Shown: positions 8,955 through 18,420, numbered from the stretch's first letter. The stretch: DNA of 64,000 nt from Roseibium sp. HPY-6 (GCF_040530035.1 NZ_JBEWCD010000002.1:2587793-2651792), one strand, 5' to 3'. Notes: generated from the letters alone by a model not told the origin. Numbers and translations: made by a program.

Positions 8955-9275
8955 ATGCCAGAAATTTCCAGCAACAGTGATTGCCAAACAGTGATCACGA
9001 CATTTGAAATGACACCTGGGACCTGTTTCGACCTCCTGGACGAGTTGAAGGACGCTTATGAAAACTTCATCCGGCATCAACCGGGTTTTATCGGCGCGGG
9101 TCTCCATGTGAACGATGCCCAGACGCGCATTGCCAATTATTCCCAGTGGCGCAGACGGGAGGATTTTCTGGCCATGCTGCGTGCGCCTGAAATGCGCGAG
9201 CGGAATCGACGTATCCATGGACTATGCAAGAGCTTCGAGCCGGTCATGTATGACGTTGCAGAGAGCTTTAACTGA
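8955..9275 (+). CDS. Antibiotic-biosynthesis-monooxygenase (ABM) domain protein
   Basis: A 106-residue ferredoxin-like ABM-fold protein: FEMTPGTCFDLLDELKDAY, then the conserved HQPGFIGAGLHV strand and an NYSQWRRREDFLAML helix. Proteins of this group are dimeric cofactor-free oxygenases or small-molecule-binding proteins. The substrate is unknown. The ATG at 8955 is chosen because a purine block GGAGGAGGAG (8941-8950) sits just before it; a longer frame from 8928 exists. It lies 92 nt after the PLP enzyme on the same strand and may belong to the same unit. Confidence 0.8.
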   Translation: MPEISSNSDCQTVITTFEMTPGTCFDLLDELKDAYENFIRHQPGFIGAGLHVNDAQTRIANYSQWRRREDFLAMLRAPEMRERNRRIHGLCKSFEPVMYDVAESFN

Positions 9276-9479
9276 CGGAACTTTGCGAAGGCCGTTTTGT
9301 TTTGCTGAGCCTTGCCGACCATCAAAGGATATTGAAAGGTGCGCACCTGAAGCTGGTCAGGGACCCCACGACACGCTTTTGCAAATTGTGTTTGGCGTGT
9401 CTGCCCGAATATTCAAAACCTTGCAGTGCCGGGTAATTCAAAAACGCCCGTCGCGCTTTCAAATCACGCTCAGGAAATC

Positions 9480-10334
9480 ATGACTTACCAGATTACCGAT
9501 TGCCGGAACCTTGGGTCCGAGGAACTTTGCGCTGCCATGAACGCCGCGTTTTCAGATTATGAAGTGCCGCTCAGGATGACGATCGAAAAGTTCAGGGACT
9601 TTCAAAAACAGCGGGGCTATTCGGCGGAGCATTCCTTTGTTTCCGTAAAGGGATCCGAAATTGCGGGTTTCTGGTTGTCCAGCGCGCCGAGACCGGCCTT
9701 TGCGGGGAGGAGCTATGCGATTTCCGTCGGCACAGATCCTCACCACAGACGACAAGGGATCGTCCGGCGCTTATCTGAAACTGTGGTTGAGAAACAAAAG
9801 TCAGAGGGGGCTACCGGGCTTCAGCTTGAGGTCATCACGACAAACGAAAAAGCCGTCAATGCCTATCGCTCCTTCGGTTTTGAGACCCAAAGGACACTGC
9901 GTGTTTGCAGGGTGCCGAAGAGCGGTTTGCCCATCCCTGACCCAGACAATTTGAAGCTGCAAGCGCTCACCCTTGAAGACTTGCCGGATAACGAAAGTCT
10001 CTATTTCGACACGCAGCCAACACCACAAAACAGCCGAGCGGCGCTCATTTCACTCCGCGACAAGATCCACCTTTTCGGTGTTCGGCAGAATGGAAGCCTG
10101 GCCGGATGGGCCGCTTCCTACGCGGATGGGTCTGTGGCCCAGATTGGGGTCCACAAGGACCACAGACGGCGCGGGATTGGACGGGCGTTGTTGAACAGAT
10201 TGGGGACATCGGTCACGTCCGATCACCTGACATTCGTTAATGTCGATGCTGCTGCAGAAAACACCAATGCCTTTCTCGACAAGGCGGGAGCCGAGGATCA
10301 CTTGAGGCAATTTGAGATGCATATGCGCTTCTGA
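9480..10334 (+). CDS. GNAT acetyltransferase with two tandem GNAT domains
   Basis: About 284 residues. The first domain has the acetyl-CoA signature DPHHRRQGIVRRL near residue 85, the second has HKDHRRRGIGRALL near residue 220. Each follows the Q/R-x-x-G-x-G/A pyrophosphate-binding pattern. The ATG at 9480 is preceded by AGGA at the right distance; an upstream GTG-type extension to 9426 lacks one. The substrate is unknown. It is convergent with the COG3146 gene, 18 nt apart. Confidence 0.85.
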   Translation: MTYQITDCRNLGSEELCAAMNAAFSDYEVPLRMTIEKFRDFQKQRGYSAEHSFVSVKGSEIAGFWLSSAPRPAFAGRSYAISVGTDPHHRRQGIVRRLSETVVEKQKSEGATGLQLEVITTNEKAVNAYRSFGFETQRTLRVCRVPKSGLPIPDPDNLKLQALTLEDLPDNESLYFDTQPTPQNSRAALISLRDKIHLFGVRQNGSLAGWAASYADGSVAQIGVHKDHRRRGIGRALLNRLGTSVTSDHLTFVNVDAAAENTNAFLDKAGAEDHLRQFEMHMRF

Positions 10335-10352
10335 AGAAACGGCTTTCTAGCT

Positions 10353-11684
10353 TTAATCGTCTTTCCGGAACGGAGCATGCTCGGCAAGAGCCTCGTTTTC
10401 CCGTTCCACTGCGAACCGTTCCCGCTCCAAGTAGTCCGACACGGCCTGGTGCAGACCCTCATGTGCAATCCAATGCGCGGAATAGGTGGTCGTCGGCAAA
10501 TAGCCACGCGCCAGTTTGTGGGACCCTTGAGCACCCGCCTCGACGCGTTTCAGGCCGTTTGCAATGGCGAAATCGATGGCCTGGTAATAGCACAGCTCAA
10601 AATGCAGGAAGGGGTGATGTTCGTTGCACCCCCAATGGCGCCCGAAAAGTGTTTCAGACCCGATAAAATTCAGTGCGCCGGCAACATAGCGGCCCTCGCG
10701 CTTGGCCATGACCAGAAGCGTCCGCTCTGCAAGCCGTTCGTTGATCAGTGAGAAAAACTTGCGGTTCAGGTAAGGCCGGCCCCATTTGCGCGAGCCGGTG
10801 TCCATGTAAAAACCGTAAAACGCATCCCAGTGTGCTTCCGTCAGATCCGATCCCGTGATCCACTCGACTTCGATGCCCTCGGCTGAAAGCGCTGCGCGTC
10901 GTTCTTTCTTGATCGCTTTTCGTTTTCTGGATGCGAGATCAGCCAGGAAACCGTCGAAGGTTTCATAGCCCTTGTTTTCCCAATGGAATTGCTGGTCTGT
11001 CCGCCGAAGGTAACCAAGGTCTCCGAGAGTGTCCCATTCGGGTTTGGTCAAAAAGGTGGCGTGCACGGAGGAAGCGCCGCTGCGCTGGCATACCTGAACA
11101 AGACCTGCGGCAAGCGCCTGTAAACCTGCTTCCCTGTTGAGGCCGGTGCCAACCAGAAACCGGCGGCCGGTCGCCGGTGTAAAGGGCACAGAAATCTGAA
11201 GCTTTGGATAGTAGTCGCCACCGGCTCTGTAAAAGGCATCCGCCCAGCTGTGATCGAAGACATACTCTCCCTGAGAATGGCTTTTCAGGTAAGCCGGAAC
11301 CGCACCCAGAACCGCGCCTTCGCCATCTTCCAGAAGCATATGGCGCGGCAGCCAGCCCGTTGCGTTTGTAGCACAATCAGAGGCCTCGAGCGCTTCAAGA
11401 AAAGCGTGTGACAAGAAAGGGTTAAATGACGTTTCCTCAGGAAGTACTTCAGCACTCAAATCCAGCGCTCTGGCGATCTCTGCATCGACGCCATGTTGCG
11501 GGCTCTCGCACGTCTCGGATTTTGTGAGCCGTCCGTTTCCCGTCAGGGACCAGCCGGGATTCGCAACCGCATCCCATTTTTCAAAGGCTACGTCCTTGAG
11601 TGAGGACAGAATGCGCAGCGAAAGGGTTTCTCCTTCGCCTGTGGCGTTGTGATCTCGGTTTTCCTCAGACAGGGAAGAACTCAT
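10353..11684 (-). CDS. COG3146 (DUF482) GNAT-fold acyltransferase-like protein
   Basis: A 443-residue member of the family often labelled peptidogalycan biosynthesis/recognition protein. Features seen: FNPFLSHAFLEALEAS near residue 85, GYLRRTDQQFHWENKGYETFDGFLADL, the basic stretch RKRKAIKKER, and C-terminal GRHWGCNEHHPFLHFELCYYQAIDFAI and GAQGSHKLARGY. These motifs resemble Fem-like double-GNAT acyltransferases. The biochemical activity is not established. It is the last gene of a minus-strand unit after RidA and the glycerophosphodiesterase, with a 116-nt gap. Confidence 0.82.
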   Translation of the reverse strand: MSSSLSEENRDHNATGEGETLSLRILSSLKDVAFEKWDAVANPGWSLTGNGRLTKSETCESPQHGVDAEIARALDLSAEVLPEETSFNPFLSHAFLEALEASDCATNATGWLPRHMLLEDGEGAVLGAVPAYLKSHSQGEYVFDHSWADAFYRAGGDYYPKLQISVPFTPATGRRFLVGTGLNREAGLQALAAGLVQVCQRSGASSVHATFLTKPEWDTLGDLGYLRRTDQQFHWENKGYETFDGFLADLASRKRKAIKKERRAALSAEGIEVEWITGSDLTEAHWDAFYGFYMDTGSRKWGRPYLNRKFFSLINERLAERTLLVMAKREGRYVAGALNFIGSETLFGRHWGCNEHHPFLHFELCYYQAIDFAIANGLKRVEAGAQGSHKLARGYLPTTTYSAHWIAHEGLHQAVSDYLERERFAVERENEALAEHAPFRKDD

Positions 11685-11800
11685 GCGTCAATAGCAACCA
11701 GAATTGGGGACAACACTCAAAATGTAGCGCTGTCTTTTTGCATCGCAAGAGCAAAACACAGTTCTTTGGCCGGGCCGTGTCCTGATCGGCGAGGCCGCGT

Positions 11801-12577
11801 TCAAAGGTTGCCTCTGTCTTTGTACGGGTCAAACCCCTCAAAAACGATCTGATCGGCGTATCGCGCCGCTGTTTCCCGTTGATCCCGCGTTTTGACTGTC
11901 CAGGTCATAAGCGGAAGCTTGAACAAGGAGCGTAACAAGCTCGGGCCGGTCTTCGGGAGACCCTTTATGCCATAGGATATGAAGTGTGGGCGGGTCCGGG
12001 GCGCGTGAAGCAAATGACGAAGTATGAACCGGTCCGTCCGGCTGTAGCGTACGTAATTGGGTCCGGGCTCGGCACCGTCGGCGACAATCCCGCGCAGAAC
12101 CCCGGAATTATGATTCTTGGCGTGAGAAAGCATGTCAGGGTCGAATGTTTTCAGGCAGGCCGGACCTTTGTAAGCCGATATCTGATCGGTGACCCTGCGC
12201 ACGAAGTCGCCTTGTGCATCCCGACGCATCAGGGATTTTATCTCGACAACCAGCGGCACTTTGCCGTCCACAAGTTCAAGCAGATCCTGTAGCAGCCAGA
12301 GCTTGTCTGTGCCTGTTTTCATATGGATCTGGCAGAGTTCATGGGACGGCGCGTCAATGACTTTGCCGTTTCCCTCCGCCAGGCGGTCAAGCGTGTAGTC
12401 ATGAAAGACCAGCGCTTCTCCGTCTGCGGTCTCTTGAACGTCGACTTCGATCGCGAAGCCCTTATCCACCGCCCTTGAGACCGCTGTCGGCGTGTTTTCG
12501 ATGACGCCATTGTCTGCATCGTGATAGCCGCGATGTGCAACAGGGCGCGCGAAAATGGCTTCAAGGTCGGTGGTCAT
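11801..12577 (-). CDS. Glycerophosphodiester phosphodiesterase
   Basis: A 258-residue TIM-barrel GDPD. It has the HRG catalytic motif (VAHRGYHD), ENT (VIENTPTA), E-x-D (AIEVDVQET) and H-D (VFHDYTLDRL), and a later VEIK metal ligand. No signal peptide is seen, so it is likely cytoplasmic, releasing sn-glycerol-3-phosphate from deacylated phospholipids. The ATG at 12577 is used; a TTG three codons upstream with GGAACC before it is an alternative. It lies 56 nt after the RidA gene. Confidence 0.87.
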   Translation of the reverse strand: MTTDLEAIFARPVAHRGYHDADNGVIENTPTAVSRAVDKGFAIEVDVQETADGEALVFHDYTLDRLAEGNGKVIDAPSHELCQIHMKTGTDKLWLLQDLLELVDGKVPLVVEIKSLMRRDAQGDFVRRVTDQISAYKGPACLKTFDPDMLSHAKNHNSGVLRGIVADGAEPGPNYVRYSRTDRFILRHLLHAPRTRPHFISYGIKGLPKTGPSLLRSLFKLPLMTWTVKTRDQRETAARYADQIVFEGFDPYKDRGNL

Positions 12578-12633
12578 CGACTGCAATCGGTTCCGGGATC
12601 TTGTGTGTGGCTGTCGCTGTTACGGTGAAACGT

Positions 12634-13098
12634 TTAGTCGGCGACTTCGAAAATGGCTTCGATCTCAACGCCGGCACCAAAGGGAAGGGACGCAGCGCTG
12701 ACTGCTGAGCGGGCATGCCGCCCGGCATCACCCATCGCCTCGACAAGAAAATCGGAAGCGCCGTTAATGACCTGAGGCTGATCGGTGAATTCGGCAGTTG
12801 AATTCACGAAGCCGACGATTTTGACAAGGCGCACGACCTTATCGAGGTCACCAGTGGCAGCTTTTGCTTGTGCCAGCAGGTTGATTGCGCAAGTTCTGGC
12901 CGCTGTCTTGCCCTGCTCGATATCAAGGTCGTCGCCAAGCTTGCCAGTCACCTGGACCTTGCCGTTTTCCATAGGCAGCTGACCTGAGATAAAAAGCTGA
13001 TTTCCGGTTTTGACGAAGGGCACATAATTGGCTGCCGGGGCCGCTGCTTCCGGCAGCGACACGCCAAGATCAGTCAAACGGGATTCAATGGTGCTCAT
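12634..13098 (-). CDS. RidA-family protein (first of two in the window)
   Basis: A 154-residue YjgF/YER057c/UK114-family protein, the longer subtype with an N-terminal extension (MSTIESRLTDLGVSLPEAA). It has NQLFISGQLPMENGKV and a C-terminal GAGVEIEAIFEVA strand. The family hydrolyses reactive enamine/imine intermediates. The usual C-terminal Arg of true RidA (SRVVEIEA-like) is not evident at its expected place (VNSTAEF), so deaminase activity is uncertain. GGAGACACCAC precedes the ATG. First gene of the RidA-GDPD-COG3146 unit. Confidence 0.85.
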   Translation of the reverse strand: MSTIESRLTDLGVSLPEAAAPAANYVPFVKTGNQLFISGQLPMENGKVQVTGKLGDDLDIEQGKTAARTCAINLLAQAKAATGDLDKVVRLVKIVGFVNSTAEFTDQPQVINGASDFLVEAMGDAGRHARSAVSAASLPFGAGVEIEAIFEVAD

Positions 13099-13287
13099 GT
13101 GGTGTCTCCGCCTCGCGTGAAATTTCCGGTGTCTTGACCCAAATTGTGCAACGAGACAAGGCCAAATTGGCCACTGGCGCCTAAATGAAACTGTGGAGGA
13201 GGTGATTTGCTTTTAGTGGCCAAGTCTCTCAATGGCCGAATTTATGAAATAAGTCACTATCTGCGGGATTTCGTCCGTCCGTTGAGA

Positions 13288-13303
13288 TTTCGCAGTAGCG
13301 AAA
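13288..13303. repeat. Short inverted repeat upstream of eipB
   Basis: TTTCGC-AGTA-GCGAAA, a perfect 6-bp hairpin 72 bp before the eipB start codon and within the 276-bp divergent region between RidA and eipB. It could be an operator. No CtrA-type TTAA-N7-TTAA site was found beside it. Confidence 0.3.
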
Positions 13304-13374
13304 CGTGCGTATTATCGCATAATGAGTTCTGACGGATCCGACGGTCACTTCGTTGGAATATTGAGGAAAAGATC

Positions 13375-14250
13375 ATGCAGCGCCTTTTGATGTCCGGATC
13401 CCTGGCGGGTGCGTTCTTCGCGGTTTTCGTGAGTAGCGTTCTCACTTCTCATGCGGCCGAAGGCGCATCGATCGCAAGCTCGGGCGGGGCGAAACTTGTG
13501 CCGCATCGGGCCGTCTATGACATGAAGCTGGGCGAGAAAGACGACAGTTCGGGGATAGCGGCGCTGACCGGCCGAATGGTCTACGAGTTTTCCGGCAATG
13601 CCTGTGACGGCTACAGCGTCAATTTCCGGTTCGTGACCAGGTTCCAGAACAACGACGGCGGCTCACAGGTGACTGACCTTCAGACGACGTCGTTTGAAGA
13701 GCCTGAAACGGACAGCTACCAGTTCCTGACAAAAACCTTTGTGGATCAGGAACTCGTTGAAGAATCGCGCGGAACAGCCGAATCCGGCGCCGACGCGAAG
13801 ACAATCAAGCTCAAGGAGCCGTCGGAAAAGTCGCTCGAGATCGGCAAGGAGGTTCTTTTCCCGACGGAACACCTTTTGAGCATCCTCAAAGCAGGTGAGG
13901 ACGGTGTCTCCTTCATAGCTGCCGACATTTATGATGGCGCGGAAACGGGCGAGAAAGTCTACTCCACGACTTCGGTCATCGGTGCCAAGAAAGCCAGCAA
14001 CGTGAAGGCGGATGCGACAGGTCCAGACGCGCCACTTTCGGGTCTGAACTATTGGCCGGTTACGGTTGCCTATTTCGACTCCGAGGAAGAAGACACAACG
14101 GGCGAACAGACACCCGTCTACCAGTTGTCGTTCTGGCTGTTTCAAAACGGTGTCAGCGGTCATTTGACGCTCGACTACGGGGATTTCACCATCAAAGGAA
14201 AAATGGCGTCGCTCGAACTCTTCGATGAGACCGACTGTCCGCAGGAGTAA
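13375..14250 (+). CDS. eipB: Cell-envelope integrity protein EipB (DUF1849)
   Basis: A 291-residue exported protein with an N-terminal signal peptide (about residues 1-27, ending SHAAEG). The mature part is rich in beta strands, as expected for the spiral-like beta-barrel fold of EipB, known in Brucella to support envelope stability in the periplasm. The motifs VPHRAVYDMKL, GRMVYEFSGNACDGY and LTLDYGDF are family hallmarks. Two cysteines, NACDGY near the start and TDCPQE at the very end, match the pair that forms the conserved disulfide in EipB. GAGGAAAAGATC precedes the ATG. It stands alone, divergent from RidA. Confidence 0.88.
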   Translation: MQRLLMSGSLAGAFFAVFVSSVLTSHAAEGASIASSGGAKLVPHRAVYDMKLGEKDDSSGIAALTGRMVYEFSGNACDGYSVNFRFVTRFQNNDGGSQVTDLQTTSFEEPETDSYQFLTKTFVDQELVEESRGTAESGADAKTIKLKEPSEKSLEIGKEVLFPTEHLLSILKAGEDGVSFIAADIYDGAETGEKVYSTTSVIGAKKASNVKADATGPDAPLSGLNYWPVTVAYFDSEEEDTTGEQTPVYQLSFWLFQNGVSGHLTLDYGDFTIKGKMASLELFDETDCPQE

Positions 14251-14486
14251 GGTCCAGGTCTTGGGCTCTTGAGCGATCCATAGCGCCCGTTTGATGTGAG
14301 TGTCGCCGCCGAGGTAATCCCCTCATCGGTGTTTTTCGGCAAGTGCACCTATGCCGCAACTTTCGCCATTTGCACTAGGATTTGGGTCTGGACGTGATCG
14401 CGACGCCTCGGCTGGTGGATCTCCTGCGTACTTTCATTGCTCCACGTCTGTGGAAATGCTCAGCTACAGGAAGATGAACATTCGCA

Positions 14487-15467
14487 ATGCCAGCGGCCGT
14501 GTCTGAAACCACAGAAAATGCGCTCTTGGATGGCGACGAAGTTTCAAGGATCTTTTGCGATCAGTATGACGTCGGCAGGCCCGTCAGGTGCGAATTGATC
14601 AGGAAAGGCTTCAACCACAGTTTTCTGGTCGAAACCGATCAAGGCCAATTTGTACTGCGGATCTATCTGAATGGAAAATACTATATTCGCGACAGTCAGG
14701 ATTTCCTGTTTGAACTGGAGTTGTTGACTTTCCTTCATTCCAAGGGGTTACCGGTTGTGAGGCCGGTCGCCAACAGATGGAATGGTTTGCTATCAACGCA
14801 TCGCGCGCAAAATGCAACCAGGCATTTGGCAGTGTTTCACTTCGTCCAAGGTGTAAATGCTGAGCAGGCTGTTGAGGATGGCGCTTTGGTTCGCTCCCAC
14901 GTCCCCGGAATCGGTCGCTCCTTTGCGCTAATTCATCAAGTGAGTGACAGCTTCGTAAGTCGCTACCACAGATATCACCTCAACCTGGAGACCTGCCTTC
15001 TGGATGAGCCAATTCGGTTTTTCGAGAGGCTCTTGGCCGAGCAGGACATGGGGGATCTCTCGTTTTTCAATGAGCGCGCCGATGAACTCAGACGCAGAAT
15101 CTCAGCGCTTTGCAAGCATTCGCCAAGCTACGGATTGATACATGCCGATCTGAATGTCGAGAACATCCTTTTCTCTAAAGATGGTCATTACACGATCATA
15201 GATTTTGATCACTGCGCGTACGGCTGGCGCGCCTACGATTTTGCCGTTGCAGCGTTTCAAAATCCTGACATGCGAGACGAATTCCTGTTGGGATATGAAA
15301 CGGTGCGCGCGCTAAGCGATCTCGAAAAAGAGCTCATCCCGGTGTTTGTGCAGCTCAGTCGGATTTGGAACCACTACGATATTGCGCGGTTCTTGCCGCT
15401 GTGGGGGGAAAGCCTCTCCACACAGCACCTCACGGCGTTCAGGGAAGAACTCAAGGACTTGATCTAG
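14487..15467 (+). CDS. Aminoglycoside-phosphotransferase-fold kinase (APH/ChoK-like)
   Basis: A 326-residue protein-kinase-like small-molecule kinase. The catalytic loop is LIHADLNVENILF (Asp and Asn of Brenner's motif) and the metal-binding motif is IIDFDHCAYGWRAYDFA. The architecture resembles stress-response kinase SrkA/YihE, homoserine kinase II and spore CotS-like kinases. The substrate is unknown. By eye the gene is less GC-rich than its neighbours, and no partner gene is adjacent, which hints at acquisition. AGGAAG lies about 13 nt before the ATG, a weak start. Confidence 0.83.
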   Translation: MPAAVSETTENALLDGDEVSRIFCDQYDVGRPVRCELIRKGFNHSFLVETDQGQFVLRIYLNGKYYIRDSQDFLFELELLTFLHSKGLPVVRPVANRWNGLLSTHRAQNATRHLAVFHFVQGVNAEQAVEDGALVRSHVPGIGRSFALIHQVSDSFVSRYHRYHLNLETCLLDEPIRFFERLLAEQDMGDLSFFNERADELRRRISALCKHSPSYGLIHADLNVENILFSKDGHYTIIDFDHCAYGWRAYDFAVAAFQNPDMRDEFLLGYETVRALSDLEKELIPVFVQLSRIWNHYDIARFLPLWGESLSTQHLTAFREELKDLI

Positions 15468-15500
15468 TCCCTAGTTTTCTTCTCTCTTCAACCACTTAAA

Positions 15501-15529
15501 CCACGGTCGTCCCGTGGCGATCCGCCACG
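15501..15529. repeat. Two overlapping, mutually exclusive hairpins between convergent genes
   Basis: CCACGG (15501-15506) can pair with CCGTGG (15512-15517). The overlapping CGTGGCG (15513-15519) can pair with CGCCACG (15523-15529). They lie in the 140-bp gap between the phosphotransferase stop and the dinB stop. No T-tract follows on either strand, so they are weak terminator candidates. Confidence 0.35.
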
Positions 15530-15607
15530 AGAAACCAGCCGCCAATCACCTGCCTTGGCAAGGCTCGCGACCAGTCTTGCGTGCTTGTGGGTTTGTCAAC
15601 CGCCGGT

Positions 15608-16912
15608 CTACGAACTGCGCGGTTTGCCACCGGACTTCGCGGCGTGCGTCAGGCCAAGTTCCACAGCCGAGTTCCCGAATTTGTCGCGCAGCTTGTCGAT
15701 CGCCAATTCGGCGTTCTTGCGCCGTTCAGCCGACTGATCGAGAAGATCTTGAGGGTCCGCACGATCGGCCGCTTCCAGATCTCCTACGCCGATTCCGATC
15801 AGCCGAAACCGGCGTCCATCCGTTTCGTTTGCAAGCAGTGCTTCACCTGCGGCATAGATCTTGTCGGCCAGTTGCGTCGGGTCCCCAAGATGACGCGCCC
15901 GCGTGATCGTCTTGAAGTCAGCTGTCTTGAGCTTGAGCGTTATGCCACGTCCGGCAATATCTGATTTCTTAAGCCGCCTGGAGACTTTCTCGGAGAGATT
16001 TCTCAGGATCGGGCGCAGTGTGTCGAGATCGGAAATATCGGTACGGAACGTCGTTTCTGAGGACACGCTCTTTGCGCCGCGTTGCGGTTTCACGATGCGG
16101 CTATCGTCTCCATGCGACAGGGTCGCGAGCCGCAGCCCGATGGATCCGTAACGGCGCGCAAGATCGGCGGCTTCCATCGTCTGCAGCTGACCAATGGTTT
16201 TGATCCCGTCCTTTTCCAGCGTCTTCTGGAACACTTTGCCAACGCCCCAGATACGGCCGACCGGCATTGGCGCCAGCACTCTTTCTGCCTCTTCCGCGCC
16301 GATGACCGAAAATCCTCGGGGTTTTTCGAGATCGGACGCGAGTTTGGCGAGGAACTTGTTCGGCGCGAGACCAACAGAAGCCGAAATCCCTATATCGGTT
16401 TCAAGTCCTCTGACGAACTTTGCGAGCGTTTCTGCCGGTGGGGCCTGATGAAGAAGCTCGGTTCCCGTCAGATCGAGAAAGGCCTCGTCGATTGATATCG
16501 GCTCTACCAAGGGGGTCAAAGCGCGCATGCGCTCCCGGATCTCTTTGCCCACGCTGGAGTACTTTTCCATGTTGGGTCTGATGACCACGGCGTCGGGACA
16601 CGCTTCCAGCGCCTTGAACATGGGCATTGCCGAACGGACACCGTAGATCCTTGCTATGTAGCAACAGGTTGATACGACGCCACGCTGTCCGCCGCCGACG
16701 ATGACCGGAACATCCTGCAGCTCCGGATTGTCCCGCTTTTCGACCGCGGCGTAAAAGGCGTCACAGTCGATATGAGCGATGGACAGAGCGTCGAGCTCCG
16801 CATGGGCCACAAGCCGAGGACTGCCACAGGACGGGCATCGTGAGGCGGATGCAGGCGGTCTGTGGCCGCAATCGCGGCAGAGCGCTTTTTGGTCTTTCGG
16901 ATGTCCGGTCAC
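15608..16912 (-). CDS. dinB: DNA polymerase IV with N-terminal zinc-ribbon-like module
   Basis: Y-family translesion polymerase, about 434 residues. The catalytic palm has [20 protein letters not shown] (first Asp motif), [13 protein letters not shown] (second acidic motif) and [15 protein letters not shown]. The C-terminal little-finger domain follows. Before the palm is [19 protein letters not shown], two CxxC pairs typical of a small zinc ribbon, an extension seen in rhizobial DinB. The frame continues to a TTG at 16999, but the GTG at 16912 gives the length usual for this subfamily. Third gene of DUF3572-HAD-dinB on the minus strand. Confidence 0.92.
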   Translation of the reverse strand: MTGHPKDQKALCRDCGHRPPASASRCPSCGSPRLVAHAELDALSIAHIDCDAFYAAVEKRDNPELQDVPVIVGGGQRGVVSTCCYIARIYGVRSAMPMFKALEACPDAVVIRPNMEKYSSVGKEIRERMRALTPLVEPISIDEAFLDLTGTELLHQAPPAETLAKFVRGLETDIGISASVGLAPNKFLAKLASDLEKPRGFSVIGAEEAERVLAPMPVGRIWGVGKVFQKTLEKDGIKTIGQLQTMEAADLARRYGSIGLRLATLSHGDDSRIVKPQRGAKSVSSETTFRTDISDLDTLRPILRNLSEKVSRRLKKSDIAGRGITLKLKTADFKTITRARHLGDPTQLADKIYAAGEALLANETDGRRFRLIGIGVGDLEAADRADPQDLLDQSAERRKNAELAIDKLRDKFGNSAVELGLTHAAKSGGKPRSS

Positions 16913-16959
16913 TTCAATGCGTCGCTGTTGCGGAGATGCCCGCCGGTTACGAATGCTGA

Positions 16960-17622
16960 TCAAACAATAGCGCTGATAAAGTCCGCCGTCTCCTGCCAAT
17001 CCCCGGTCAGAAGGTCGATATGGTCTTCCGGCGCGGTGGCTTGCCGAAACCTCTGATCTGCGATGAACTGTATCTGCACCGAAGAAGGCAGGGAAGCCTG
17101 TACAGAGGTGTGGTTCGTGGGGCTGTCGTCAATGAACACAACCGGGCCCTTCCTGTTGGCGGCAAGCGCGGCCACGGCGCCACCCTTCGGGCCGGAATTT
17201 GTTACGACAGGATAGGGAACGCCAAGGCTGCCAAGGAGCTTTTCACGCGTGGGCTTGTTGTGACCACCAGGCAAATTGGTCAGCAAAACAATGTCCCAGT
17301 TTTCAGACAGATTGTTCAGGGCAATATCGGCACCATGAACCAAATCCTGTGCATGGCTTATAGCGTCGAAGAAGTCGAGCAGATGCTTCCGAACGTGATC
17401 TGCCGACAACACCGACAAGTCATCCCGGCGCCCGATATTGCCGGTTAGACGGTATTCGTGGTTCAGGAAGACCAGGTCTCGCTCGTGGAGATAGGTTTCG
17501 AGGTGTCTGATCAGGTGAAGGACAACCTCATCGACATCGCACACAATCAGCCGATTACCGGACGCCGGCAGGGACGCAATCTGTGCAAGGACTTCCGGCA
17601 ACACCGGTGTCGGTTCAGGCAT
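16960..17622 (-). CDS. HAD-superfamily hydrolase-like protein
   Basis: A 220-residue Rossmannoid HAD protein. Motif I is [12 protein letters not shown] (DxD nucleophile), motif II is VLLTNLP, a Lys follows in NSGPKGGAV and the acidic motif IV is [10 protein letters not shown]. All the catalytic elements appear present, so phosphatase activity is plausible; the substrate is unknown. The start is placed at 17622, where the ATG overlaps the DUF3572 stop by 8 nt and has GGAGG and GGGGAAG upstream. The dinB gene begins 47 nt downstream. Confidence 0.8.
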   Translation of the reverse strand: MPEPTPVLPEVLAQIASLPASGNRLIVCDVDEVVLHLIRHLETYLHERDLVFLNHEYRLTGNIGRRDDLSVLSADHVRKHLLDFFDAISHAQDLVHGADIALNNLSENWDIVLLTNLPGGHNKPTREKLLGSLGVPYPVVTNSGPKGGAVAALAANRKGPVVFIDDSPTNHTSVQASLPSSVQIQFIADQRFRQATAPEDHIDLLTGDWQETADFISAIV

Positions 17623-17914
17623 CTTCCCCAACACCTCCGGCAAGCGCATATCGGGCAGCAGCCATCATGGTCGGCCGAATGTCGGCGTTTTCGCAGAACG
17701 CAAGCAAAAGCGCTTCATCCATCATATAGAACTCAAGAACGCCGGCTAAGAAGCCTGGTTCGCTGGCTGCGGTTCGAATCATCTCGGGCCCAATGCCGGA
17801 AAAAGCCAAAAAACGACCGATTTGTTCAGGATCCCGGCTGAGTTGGAGAAGGGCTTCCGTCGCAATTCCTTGAGCTTCTTCAACGGATAATGACTTTCCT
17901 TGCATATTTTTCAT
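17615..17914 (-). CDS. DUF3572 domain protein
   Basis: A 99-residue helical protein with the DUF3572 pattern: SVEEAQGIATEALLQLSRDPEQIGRFLAFSG followed by PGFLAGVLEFYMMDEALLLAFCE. The family is largely restricted to Rhizobiales and typically sits beside divK. The function is unknown. It is divergent from divK, 134 bp apart, and overlaps the HAD gene, so it heads the HAD-dinB unit. Translation could start at the ATG at 17914 or three codons later. Confidence 0.85.
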   Translation of the reverse strand: MKNMQGKSLSVEEAQGIATEALLQLSRDPEQIGRFLAFSGIGPEMIRTAASEPGFLAGVLEFYMMDEALLLAFCENADIRPTMMAAARYALAGGVGEDA

Positions 17915-18048
17915 TGTGTTTTTTTGCCTTTCTGAAACGATTCCGGGTTACAACAAATCTAATGCGGGTGCGGGCTGGGTGCTACCGCTGAGGAATGACT
18001 GGGTCGAGAAATGGGACCGGCTGTGTGCCGGGCAAAGGGCCGAACTGT

Positions 18049-18420
18049 ATGGCAAAAACCGTGTTGATCGTGGAAGACAACGAGCTGAACATGAAACTGT
18101 TTCATGATCTGCTGGAAGCGCACGGCTACAATACGCTTCAGACCCGAACCGGAATTGAAGCCCTGAAGCTTGCGCGTGAAAACCATCCGGATCTGATCCT
18201 GATGGATATACAGTTACCGGAAGTTTCCGGCCTTGAAGTTACCAAATGGATCAAGGAAGACGAGACGATTGCGTCCATACCGGTTATCGCTGTTACTGCG
18301 TTTGCCATGAAGGGCGACGAAGAACGCATTCGCCAGGGAGGCTGCGAGGCCTATATTTCGAAGCCTATTTCAGTCGCCAAGTTTCTTGAAACCGTTCGGG
18401 CCTATCTCGGCGAGGCGTGA
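18049..18420 (+). CDS. divK: Single-domain response regulator DivK
   Basis: A 123-residue stand-alone receiver domain. It has the acidic pair [11 protein letters not shown], phospho-acceptor D53 in [13 protein letters not shown], the Thr in [12 protein letters not shown] and the Lys in ISKPIS. Length and sequence match alphaproteobacterial DivK, which relays phosphate between the histidine kinases PleC/DivJ and controls CckA-CtrA through DivL. The start is the ATG at 18049 ([10 protein letters not shown]); an upstream in-frame extension to 17995 is not conserved DivK sequence. It is divergent from DUF3572. Unusually, no pleD follows. Confidence 0.93.
   Translation: MAKTVLIVEDNELNMKLFHDLLEAHGYNTLQTRTGIEALKLARENHPDLILMDIQLPEVSGLEVTKWIKEDETIASIPVIAVTAFAMKGDEERIRQGGCEAYISKPISVAKFLETVRAYLGEA

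Noticed and set aside
17760..17780. GGTTCGAATC, resembling a tRNA T-loop
   Set aside because: It lies inside the DUF3572 coding sequence, with no acceptor or anticodon stem around it.
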